Position numbers and translations under genes: made by a program | Assembly: GCA_021234155.1 (NCBI GenBank) | Contig: JAJEKV010000005.1 | Coordinates: 23,325,584 to 23,389,583 of the forward strand | Source: Isoetes taiwanensis | Taxonomy: Eukaryota; Streptophyta; Lycopodiopsida; Isoetales; Isoetaceae | Direction of reading: 5' to 3' | Length of the DNA: 64,000 bases | Part shown: positions 55,632 through 64,000 of the stretch, piece after piece | Layout of the letters: each line of letters begins with the position of its first letter | How positions within the stretch are numbered: position 1 is the stretch's first letter | Notes under the pieces: model-generated | What the model saw: only the letters and a program-made list of their open reading frames with translations | What the model was told of the DNA's origin: nothing | Database searches by the model: none

Positions 55632-55695
55632 GTCTCCACACACGCCGCCGAGACGATTTCTACATTTTAGAAATCGGCCGGCGCAAACGTGAGAC
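55632..55695. promoter_or_regulatory. Long hairpin 3 upstream of the second unit
   Basis: GTCTCCACACACGCCGCCGA pairs with CGGCGCAAACGTGAGAC. The inner stem CGATTTCTA/TAGAAATCG, loop CATTT, is identical to hairpin 1. It lies about 130 bp before hairpin 4. Confidence 0.75.
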
Positions 55696-55826
55696 CATGC
55701 CCAAAAATGCCCAAAACAGCTCCAAATCGACCAAGTAAGGGGTCAATTCTCCTAACTCGATGAGTTTAGTGGAATTACAGCCTTAGATCACCTAAATTGA
55801 GTAATCCTAGCCCAATTAGGACCCAT

Positions 55827-55893
55827 GTCTCACACGTCGCGCCAGGACAGATTTCTACATTTTAGAAATCGGGCTGGGCGCAACGTATGAGAC
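55827..55893. promoter_or_regulatory. Long hairpin 4 upstream of the second unit
   Basis: This is the most complete copy: GTCTCACACGTCGCGCC pairs with GGGCGCAACGTATGAGAC. The inner stem ATTTCTA/TAGAAAT is perfect. It lies 178 bp before the TATA box at 56071. Confidence 0.8.
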
Positions 55894-56070
55894 CCCGTAC
55901 CATGTCATCACCAAATGATCCCCAAATTGCACAATAGGTTCAGTTGCTCTCCCTAGCATGCTCAAACTCTAGAAATAGTCTTCAAACTTGCAATTGCATC
56001 CCTTAATAGATCAGAATTACCTAATATCAGTAAAATCTAGGTCATCCAAAAATTAGGGTTTTCCCCTTTC

Positions 56071-56078
56071 TATAAATA
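56071..56078 (+). promoter_or_regulatory. TATA box of the second unit
   Basis: TATAAATA, in a context like the box at 54124. The leader after it contains AGGCGATCTT, which also occurs in the leader of the H3-like unit. Confidence 0.65.
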
Positions 56079-56192
56079 AGTTCCCCATTTCTCAATTGGC
56101 ACCCTGCAAATTTGCTTCCCACTGCTTAGGCGATCTTTCAGCTCCCTGAGGCGCTTCTGCATCCGTTTGATACTCCCTTCCTTGCTAGATCA

Positions 56193-57650
56193 ATGGCCAC
56201 TGCTGATTTCGGACGATGGTACAGCGCCAGTGCCCATGCCACTGAGGCAGATGTCAATGACATCTTCCAAGTCTTTGTGAAAGAAATTGACATCCAAGCT
56301 ACGCTGAACGAACCCGACATATAGGCAAGTGCTAAGCGAATTTCGTGCTAGGGTAGGACCCTCCCTTGTCCAAGTCCCCCCTTGCATAGGATACTTCGTT
56401 CCCCCGCCCGCCCCTTCAGGCGGCCTTGGGCTTATGTCCCCAACATCGCCAAGTACTTGACCAACAAGGCGCAAAGGCTACCCGACTACATGGTCCCGAC
56501 AGCCAACAGGACCAAGTACTTCTCAGACACCGCCTCCCTAGCCATCTTCTTATCCCACCGCCGGAACCCGATGGGGGCAACCTCTATCCCTCCGATGGAG
56601 GTAGATCCCATAGCCGAAAGCGTAAGGAAGGGCAAATGCCGCTGCGCAAAGATCAACAAGAAATCAGAAGCAAGAGAAGACGAAGAAGAGTCTGACGACG
56701 AAGGATACCGCGGAGCTCGACTTCGGACGAAGAACGGCCAAGGAGAGCGGTGAGCTGATCAACCGAAAGCAGAGCCAGGGGGCATCGAGGAGTTGCTCCC
56801 CCACTTGGGCTAGGCATCACAAGCCTAGCCCCTATCATCATCGGCGGAGAGGAGTATCTACTCCTCAACACATCCGTAACCTCCCCGAATGTAGGGAGAG
56901 GGAGCTCGGGATTGGACGAACTACTCCACCAGGCTGCGGCGACCGACTGGGCGACTTCATCGTCCTGGGAGCATCGACTTCCGGGCTTCCAAGTGAGGGA
57001 GTCCGACACCTACACGTGGGAGACGACCTCCCACATCCGTGCTTATAGCAAAGATCGTGCAATTGATGGACGAAATGAGAGCTGCCAACGAGGAGAGGAG
57101 TTCCTCGCCTCCAAGAGCAGATGGGGATCCGTGGGAAGACCACGGTATCCCAATGCCGGTCCTTCAATATCACCCTTGCCAAAAGGAGAAGGAATCGACC
57201 GAGGCTCGAATCGCGACAATTGAAGACTACAGGAGCTCACCGGGCAGAGGTCGACGAATCTACACGCCTACACGTAGCTGGAGGCCAAACAAGCGGAGAA
57301 GCTTCTACGACACACAACGACAAAAGTCGCCAGTACTACTTACCACTGGCGATGGATGGGAGAATAGCGGTAATCCACCGCAAGTTCAGCCCCGAGGCGA
57401 AGAAGGAGTGTTCATCTTGATTGCACTCTCGGGCTTCGGCGGGCATGCTCGAATAGCGACAAATGTCGACTATCTTTGTCTTAGTCAAGAGGGCAATGGC
57501 ACTTGACCTCTTCGACCGCCATCCCCCACCGACGTCGGGGAGATTAGCGTGGATCATGCCCTTACATCCGACCGCGGGGGTAGAAGACTGGTGAGAGCCA
57601 TCCGGGGAGGCTCGCCAACAAGCATCATCGAGAACTTGGGTCACTTTCGG
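56193..57650 (+). pseudogene. Second cassette gene, unidentified
   Basis: The ATG at 56193 begins MATADFGRWYSASAHATEAD and DIFQVFVKEIDIQATLNEPD, then a stop. In other frames follow VLSEFRARVGPSLVQVPP, YVPNIAKYLTNKAQRLPDYM, an acidic stretch (EDEEESDDEGY), LGITSLAPIIIGGEEYLLL, IVQLMDEMRAANEERSSSPP and FGGHARIATNVDYLC. All lie on the plus strand, so one long protein probably existed. I do not recognise it, and it is not a histone by any motif I can see. Its promoter layout copies that of the H3-like unit. It ends before gag. Confidence 0.4.
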
Positions 57651-58030
57651 TAGGGACGGCCCAAGTTAAGAAGTTTCTTGAAGACAACCCGTCTTCTGCG
57701 GCGATTTCAAGAATAGTTAGACTCTTGATCCCTAGACTTTTGTACCTAAAATATTATATGATATATAAATACAATTACATGCACTTTAAATGTTTTATTG
57801 ATGCATGTTGCCCCACAATTATACCAACAAACATAAACAATGCAAGAGAACAAATGGAACTAACCATATAGCCATTAATCACTTGTGGATGCAGCTAGAG
57901 GGCTAAGCCTTGTGAGGGAACGCGACAAATCATGAGACCTTATAGAAGAGCAAACCCCCCCTGGACCACCTCCCCAAAGGAACCTATTTGAAGATAGGGA
58001 ACCCATGACCCCGGCGGGGAGATAGCCCGG
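57651..58030 (+). other. A/T-rich spacer between cassette and gag
   Basis: No gene. TTGATCCCTAGACTTTTGTA near 57723 resembles the sequence after the H3-like gene (TCGATCCCTAGCCTTCG near 55575), so both units share a 3' flank. A TATATAAATAC sequence lies near 57762. Confidence 0.5.
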
Positions 58031-58870
58031 ATGAGGACGGATCTGGAGCAGATAAAGGCATTACCGTCCGTGCAAGCGGGAGTAGGTTCGGTAGGCAATG
58101 CTCGGTTCGCAAGCATCAGCTCGGAGGGAAGGAAGGGACAAGAAGAGGAGCAAGAGAAGGAGATCCCCAGTCCCAATCTTCCGACTCAAGTTCGGACTCG
58201 GACTCCGACTCGAGGAAGAGGAAGAGCGGTGCTCGAGGAACCAACAGAGGGAAGGCAGAGGAACACCCCGAGGGGACGACAAAGAGATACCGGGGCCTCC
58301 GACTACGAGGAAGAAGGTAGATTCCCCGACCGGGCAATGTATGGAAGGCCCTGAAATCTGAACGCCTTCGGGGAACACAGTCGATTGGAAGCAGAGGCAT
58401 GGGCTGGGCCGAAATGAGCGAGAATCTAAATGCTTATGGTATGAAGGATAAGGACAAAGGCGAGTTGCAACAGCCAACTTGAAAGGAGCCTTCGAATTTG
58501 GTGGAAGGGGTATGCAAAGGCACACGGCTTAAGCGGGGATGCTTGTAAGTTCGAAAAGTTTGCTAAAGCCTTCAAAGCGCCATTACGTTCCAAGGAACAT
58601 AAGTCCAAAGATGATGCGCCACGGTTTTCTGAGGTTCGCGGCAAGGCAACAAATCGATTCAGAAATATACGAGAGGAATTCATGAGGCTAAGGTCAGTAT
58701 GTGCGGGTTTGGGAGAAAGCATCGCGAAAGCTATATCGAGGGGCTGAATGAGGAGATCCGCAAGCTTGTGAGAGCAATAAACCCTAGGACGATGTCGAGC
58801 GAGAATCCAAGGCTATAAGCTTGCGGGTCGGGACCTCGGAATAGCGGGCACAAGCGCCTGATACTTCGGG
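58031..58870 (+). pseudogene. G3 gag
   Basis: The N-terminal part is low-complexity and charged, including a SSDSSSDSDSDS-like run and RKRK in one frame near 58185. The capsid-like region from about 58390 is in broken frames: WGRGYAKAHG-like sequence, FEKFAKAFKAPLRSKEH, then RFRNIREEFMRLRSVCAG, then a LNEEIRKLV-like stretch, which fits chromovirus gag (IREFMRLRSQVCGL). No zinc knuckle is clearly readable. It forms the capsid. Confidence 0.6.
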
Positions 58871-59279
58871 AGAAAGGCAAAGGCGACGGGAAGCTATAGC
58901 CCCAGGCAGCCAGTCAGTCCAGCTAGAACACAATATGGTGGGAACCGGGGGAAGCGGAGAAAGAAGCGGTGTCCTTCAAGGACAAGCGGGAGAGGTCAAA
59001 CTACTCCAAAGCGGTGCAATCCTTTTTGCAAGCAATGCCCAAGGAAAAAGGCGGGGAGTGCATAGAAAAGCAGTCAGCCAGCCCGATTGCTTCAGTAGGA
59101 CCATAGGGCGACAAAGCGCCCCTCGTCATGAGTGCGGCTCTAGCGGAGTTGGGAGATTGGGAAGCCACTGTCGGACGGCGACGGCGAAGAGGCCCGCGAC
59201 TACATTGGGGGTGAGTGTCATATCTTTGCACGCAATAGATACTGAGCAAAGCGAGAGCCGTATAAGGTAATTTCCACGG

Positions 59280-59590
59280 TAGGGGAAGGCTAAAGCTAAG
59301 TCATTCATAGTCTTGATAGACTTCGGGAAGTAGCCATAACTTTGCATCCCCGAATGGTTCGAGGATGTTGAAGTTGAAGCCGCTAAAGTCAAAGCCAAGA
59401 CCCGTTGTTTTAGCAAGTGGTGCGATAAAAGCGGGGCGGCGGGCAAGAGAATTAACCGACATCGACTTGCCCGAGGATTAATATCCGGATGGGAGCAGAA
59501 GTAATGGGCATTGGAAAGTATGACTTGATCATAGGAATGGAGTACCTTGGGCCAGCGGGGGCCATTATCGGCTATGGAAGCGAAAGGTGA
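59280..59590 (+). pseudogene. G3 aspartic protease
   Basis: Near 59310 VLIDFGK stands where LIDSGSSHNF is expected, followed by PEWFEDVEVEAAKVKAK. Near 59515 IGKYDLIIGMEYLG matches the second protease block (YDVILGMDWL). The catalytic aspartate is visible, but the D-S-G triplet is altered to D-F-G. Confidence 0.65.
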
Positions 59591-59779
59591 CCTTCCCAAC
59601 GCCCGACGGCAAAGATCATTGAGATAACAGTGCTTGAAGTTGTTCCCATCATGCGGTGCATGTCTTCTAAACGGTACATGTTCAAGTGCATCAAGAGTGA
59701 GCAAGTGGCATACATCTTCAAGCTTGAGATTAGTGAGCCGAATCGAAGGAAGCAAAAGGAAGACAACGCCGCTCGAAGT

Positions 59780-60450
59780 TGCGAAACAAGTATCTCAAAC
59801 TAATCACGGAGTTCCATGATCTCTTTCCGGATGAGATCAAGCGGCTCCCCTCCTTATAGGGGAGTCGAGTCGCGAGATAGCACTTTCGAACCGGAACAAA
59901 GCCAACAAGCAAGGCTCCATATAGAATGACAACACGAGGGAGTTGGCCGGAGCTGAAGAAGCGATTCGCGAGGCCGCTTGACCTAGGTTTCATTAGACCT
60001 AGTGTCTCGCCCGTTTGGAAGCGCCCATTCTTTTGTCAAGAAGAAGGATGGATCCTTGAGGATGTGCATAGACTATAGGCGAGTTGAATAAGCACACCAT
60101 TAAGAACAAGTCTGGCGCCCCCAAGATCGGGGCGACTTGATGGATCAGCTCAAGGTGCAAAGATCTTCTCCAAAATCGACTTAAAGGTAAGGATATCACC
60201 GGGGGGATAAAGGAAGAAGATATCCATAAGACCGCCTTGAGCGCGGTATGGGCATTATGAGTTCCGCGGTAATGCCTTTTCGCTTATCAAATGCCCCATA
60301 GCGTTCATGAGGCTCATGAACGATATCTTCGAGGAGTTCCCGGACACCTTTGTGATTGTTTTCTTTGACGACATTTTGGTGTATAGCGATCCCTTGAAGA
60401 GCACGCACAACACTTGGAGAAGAGTGCTAGAAGTTGAAGAGGCACCCGGT
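59780..60450 (+). pseudogene. G3 reverse transcriptase
   Basis: In changing frames: FHDLFPDE, SPPYRGVES, FIRPSVSP-like sequence, VKKKDGS, LRMCIDYR near 60060, FSKIDLK near 60170 with the first catalytic aspartate, EEDIHKTA, YGHYEF, then an open frame from 60307: MRLMNDIFEEFPDTFVIVFF and DDILVYSDP, with the second catalytic pair (FFDD). EYLGHVISPEGIS appears near 60490. The order and spacing are those of a Ty3/Gypsy RT. Confidence 0.85.
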
Positions 60451-60689
60451 TATCGCCAAGTTGTCGGGTGCCACCGCCTTGAAAAAGGTGGAGTATCTAG
60501 GTCATGTGATCTCGCCAGAAGGCATCTCAACAGACCCGCCAAGATTGAGGCCGCCATTCAAAGGCCGGCGCCCAAGAATGTGCATGAAGTCGAAGTTTCC
60601 TCGGCCTAGCGGTACTACTACAGAAGTTCGTGGAAGAACTTTATAAGATAGCAGCCCCAATTAATGAGACGACAAGGGGCGAGAAGGTG

Positions 60690-61140
60690 AAAGATTGGGT
60701 AGAGCATTGGCACAAGAAAGCCCAAAAGGGGTTTGAATTGTTGAAGGAAGCTTTAACAACAGCCCCATTTTAACCTACGGACCGGAAAAGATAAGCTTGT
60801 AGCAATGTCATGCAGTAAGATAGCTACAGGTCGCGGTGCTTATGCAAGAAGAGCGTGTGGTAGCGTATGATTCCGGGAAGATGAACGACGCCGAGACGCG
60901 CTACCCAACGCCGCGATCGAGGAGTTGCTTGCGGTTGTCGAGCATTAAGAATATGGAGGCATTATCTCTTGGGAAGGAAGTTCCAATTGGATCTGGAGCC
61001 ATCGAGCCTCCAATATGTATTCACGCAACCACACCTAAATCTGAGGCAATGGAGATGGATGGAGTTCCTCGAAGAATATGACTTTCATATAGTCTACAAG
61101 CGGGGAAGCTCAATGTGGTAGCAGATGTGCTTTCAAGGCA
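60690..61140 (+). pseudogene. G3 RNase H
   Basis: The sequence gives KGFELLKEALTTAP, then VLMQEERVVAYDSGKMNDAE and TRYPT from 60836, then, in other frames, FQLDLEPSSLQYVFTQPHLN, RWMEFLEEYDFHIVYK and LNVVADVLSRHPLTT. This is the Gypsy RNase H connecting to integrase. The first catalytic aspartate region is not readable. Confidence 0.8.
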
Positions 61141-61199
61141 CCCCCTGACAACTAGAGTGCATTGCAATGCAATTTCGACGCTCTCCAGCGACTTTGGTA

Positions 61200-62380
61200 A
61201 AAGGATTGAAGAGTCCTTGCCAACGGATGTGGATTTCGGGAAGTATGGGCAAGCCTTTCGAAGGAGGCTAGAAACGGATAAAGAGCGGGAGGCCTTCAAG
61301 CATTATAAGAAGGAAGGCAACTTTTTATACCATAAGAACAAGTTGTGCGTAATCAAATCATCGAGGTGTAAGGAAGTTGATCCTCCACGACACGACTGCA
61401 AATTAATGTCATAGCCGGCCATGCGGGATTCATGAAAACATATTTCAAAGTGCTTGTTGGCTATTATTGGCCAGGAATGAAGAAGCAAATAGCTCGCTAC
61501 ATCAAGGAATGTCACTATGCCCGGCGGACGAAAGCGAGCGACTTGAATCCCGGGGCATTAGAGCCATTAGCGGTGCCAAACGCTAAGTGGGAGGTAATCA
61601 GCATGGATTTCATCCGCAGGGACTCCCAAGGACGAGAGGCAAGGATGCCTTAATGGTAGTAGTCGACAAGTTGTCGAAGATGGCACATTTTGTGCCTTGC
61701 GGAACCACGATCTGACCATGGATACAAAGAAAGCTCTTCACCAAAGAGATTTTCGGGCTTCATGGCATGCCAAGGGAGATCATCTCCGAAGAGGATCCGG
61801 AAGTTCATGAGTGCCTTTTGGCAAGACCTCTTTGGCGATCGATCCGAACGGTTATCCATGAGCACGGCATATCATCCTCGAGACGGATGGCGAGCACGAG
61901 AGCGGACCAACGGGATTTTAGAGGACATGCTACTAAACTATGTCCGGAATAAGCAAGGTATGTGGGAAGAATTTATTCACTTGGTGGAGTTTGCATACAA
62001 TAGCACCAGCGGGAATCATCCCAAATGTCGCCGTTTATGATCAATTCACGCTATCGATTACTAACTCCGCACACTTTGGCACAACCCCGTGTCAAAAGTG
62101 GAAGTTTCGCACAGATGTTGGCCGATATGCGGCAGCTTTGTAGAGGAAGTTCGTGGCTATTTGCTAGCAGCAAGAAGTCGCCAAAAGAGCATCGCCGACA
62201 AGCATCGAGCGGTAAAGAGAGTTCGAAGTTGGAGATGATGTTTGGCTCAAGATTAAGGTGAAGCGGTAAGCTTCGGGATCGGCAATTGCAAGAAGCTTGC
62301 TCCAAGGTGGGGCTGGACCTTTCAAAATAGTCGAGAAACTAGGCAATCAAGCCTACAAGCTAGACTTGCCCAGCACACCT
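61200..62380 (+). pseudogene. G3 integrase
   Basis: The zinc finger reads GHAGFMKTYFKVLVGYYWPG then KECHYARRTKAS, with the second cysteine replaced (CHYA for CHVC). The core reads WEVISMDFI (Asp 1), [26 protein letters not shown] where DRDPKF is usual (so Asp 2 is altered in this reading), STAYHPRDG, RTNGILEDML, WEEFIHLVEFAYNS. The C-terminal part gives KLAPRWGWTFQ-like and AYKLDLPST blocks. Frames change at least four times. Confidence 0.85.
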
Positions 62381-62469
62381 AAAGATTCATAAGGTCTTCC
62401 ACGTGAGTTTCTTTGAAGAGGCATACCCCAAATCCGGGCGAAGTCTTGGATTAATGCTTATTGTTGGAA

Positions 62470-62702
62470 ATGATCGGAGGAACAAATGGAAATAGTTCCG
62501 CAATTGATTCTTGATAAAGCTTTCAAGAAAACGAGGAGATCGAGAATTCCTCCAAAGATTTGGTCAAGTGGAAACACTTACCGTGGAAGACGCGACATGG
62601 GTACTTAAGAAAGATTTAGTAAAGCGGTACCCACGGTTTATGGAGCAATGGGACGGCAAGGTCATCTCCAAGAAATCGGCTCAGGCATGTCGATTTGTGT
62701 AG
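62470..62702 (+). pseudogene. G3 chromodomain
   Basis: After the FHVSF-type integrase end, VPQLILDK near 62500 is followed by GDREFLQRFGQVETLTVEDA and TWVLKKDLVKRYPRFMEQWD. This fits the chromodomain pattern in which an FLVKWK strand is followed by a short loop, x-E-x-A-T-W, and a helix. The domain is the hallmark of chromoviruses and is thought to steer integration to marked chromatin. The VKW core is not readable because of an indel. Confidence 0.75.
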
Positions 62703-63556
62703 GTTAATTCTTGTATAATTAAGATTAATCTACGCATGCCACCTGCGCTTGGTATGGGTCGCATGCGTGTCACCGATGATGGGACCACTATGGTGATCTC
62801 TAGGGCGTGGTGTAATGTCAATGTAGGCATGACCGCGTTTCCGCTTGGGCGAGTGGAAGGTAGATTAGTAAGTCTACTTCTGTTCCACGGAAGTAGACGA
62901 CCTCGAGAGAAAGGAGGTCATTAAGGAATGCATTCATAGGAAAAGCACCTTTAGCCCCATATATGCTTTGATAGGAGGAATCTATCCTTGGCCCCCACCT
63001 TGAAGAAGGATATCCTCCACGCTGGGCAACTAGAGGTGTAGGCATGAGCGGCATATAGGCATGTAGGCGCTGTCTCCGCGGCCATAATGGAAGATTCACC
63101 CTCTTCCTACGCCGGGAGATTAGCCATGCATCCATGTAGATAGGTGGGTTGGTCACCATATAACCAAAAATTTTAATTAATAATTAAATGGTACTAACGT
63201 AGTGTCGACCTGCAGCGCGATGAGAAGCCCTGAGGGAAGGAGGTCGAAGCTATGAAGACTTGCAACACAAATTTTGTTGAAATGTGTTGCAAGGAGTCAA
63301 GGGTATCTCGAACGTTAATTTTAAATTTTGATAAACTTAATCGTAATGTTAAGTGAAGTTTAGAGTAATCTGTGTAGTAATGTTGTGAACTGATAAGTTA
63401 TTTTATAATATAATAATGTGATAAAAGTATTACCTTAAGGTAATCGTAATAAGCGTGTAAGTATTATAGTAGTATATCGTATGCATCGGGTTGATTGCGG
63501 GTTAGGAAGATCCCAAGGTGGGGAGAACCCGCGATCTTTGCGACTGACATCATTTC
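62703..63556 (+). other. G3 3' non-coding region
   Basis: No gene. It contains a small hairpin AGTCTACTTC/GAAGTAGAC near 62870 and repeated GCATATAGGCATGTAGGCG-like words near 63050. From about 63320 it becomes strongly A/T-rich. Confidence 0.6.
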
Positions 63557-63568
63557 AAGGTGGGAGAA
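63557..63568 (+). other. G3 polypurine tract
   Basis: AAGGTGGGAGAA directly precedes the TGTGGCG start of the 3' LTR, the position required for plus-strand priming. Confidence 0.8.
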
Positions 63569-64000
63569 TGTGGCGTTCCGGCCCGCGATTATCGCTCCGG
63601 GGCGTATATTATCTTGCCACGTCAGCGCACCGTACTCCACCCCGTTGGCGTATGCGCCAGCGTATAGCCAAGTGGGTAGCCCTAGGGGCAACTTGCTAGA
63701 ATGTGCATTAGTATTAATGTGCACATTTTCCAATGTACACATTAATGTGGGCACACATTTCCATGTGGCCACTTGATGCCAAGTGGGCCATACCCATAAA
63801 TGCAAGCAATGTGCACATTTTCCAATGTACACATTCATTAATGTGCACACACTTCCATGTGGGCACATTTGGCCACCTAGCCCTTAAAGGCAAGTGGGCC
63901 CATTACCAATTATCCCACATGCCAAAGGGGATAATTGGAAACCCTAGCCACCCCTTGTCTATATAGGGTTGGAAACCCTAACTAACCTAATTTTTCGATT
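63569..64000 (+). repeat. G3 3' LTR, first 432 bp
   Basis: The sequence matches the start of 51807-53589. The first 85 bases or so differ at many positions. The remaining 345 or so are nearly identical, with about two substitutions and several one- or two-base homopolymer length changes. It runs off the window. Confidence 0.88.

Larger units (their letters stand above)
51807..64000 (+). mobile_element. Ty3/Gypsy chromovirus G3, runs off the window
   Basis: The parts are 5' LTR, primer site, a long leader with two gene-like units, gag, protease, RT, RNase H, integrase, chromodomain, polypurine tract and the start of the 3' LTR. The chromodomain at the integrase end defines a chromovirus. All pol domains are recognisable but are interrupted by frame changes every 100-300 bp. 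The 5' LTR truncates the unidentified minus-strand element. Confidence 0.85.

Overview
This window is repeat-dominated nuclear DNA of a land plant with a large genome; a gymnosperm or fern would fit, but the sequence does not prove it. The evidence is the set of element families: Ty3/Gypsy elements with Met-initiator-like primer binding sites, a chromodomain chromovirus, a Tat-like Gypsy with an extra RNase H, Ty1/Copia elements, L1-type LINEs with a plant DUF4283 region, an En/Spm (CACTA) element with a CACTACAAG end, and a Helitron fragment. I see no bacterial operon, CRISPR array, rRNA or true tRNA gene, and no convincing ordinary host gene. Almost every reading frame is broken.

Layout. 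0-4.8 kb: Helitron N-terminal fragment (minus); a Gypsy gag (plus, family G1) split by about 2.1 kb that holds a near-perfect palindrome (arms of about 570 bp) and a hexamer-satellite repeat (R1). 4.8-11.7 kb: a full-length but frameshifted L1 LINE with a 17-bp target duplication, lying in a G1 LTR fragment. 11.8-15.9 kb: no genes; a SINE-like insertion and an LTR/PBS remnant. 15.6-25.3 kb: a minus-strand G1 Gypsy split by a defective Copia (16.6-20.3 kb) and by a divergent G2-type LTR (20.8-24.3 kb), each carrying LINE pieces. 25.3-43.9 kb: nested Tat-like Gypsy elements (family G2): LTR-A with a LINE inside, then LTR-B, gag, protease, archaeal-type RNase H, RT, RNase H, integrase and LTR-C, the last broken by a non-L1 LINE with an (AAGG)n tail, then a second gag/protease. 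43.9-46.1 kb: Copia LTR remnant, PBS and gag. 46.1-49.4 kb: second R1 copy, then a CACTA element with an internally deleted transposase. 49.7-51.8 kb: a minus-strand LTR fragment with PPT and an unidentified broken protein. 51.8 kb to the end: a chromovirus (family G3) with 5' LTR, PBS, gag, protease, RT, RNase H, integrase, chromodomain, PPT and the first 432 bp of the 3' LTR.

The most unusual part is 53.7-57.9 kb, between the G3 primer binding site and its gag. It holds two gene-like units of the same design: a pair of long hairpins with a shared sequence, a TATAAAT box, a short leader sharing AGGCGATCTT, and an ATG. The first unit encodes a histone H3/CENH3-like protein: it begins MARTKRTAR, has a long charged tail, and ends in a recognisable H3 histone-fold core. 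The second encodes a protein I cannot identify. Whether this cassette belongs to the chromovirus or was inserted into it cannot be settled here, but it is the best candidate for something undescribed. Frameshifts are dense throughout 53-63 kb although most of the visible LTR pair is nearly identical, so sequence accuracy in that part should be treated with caution.
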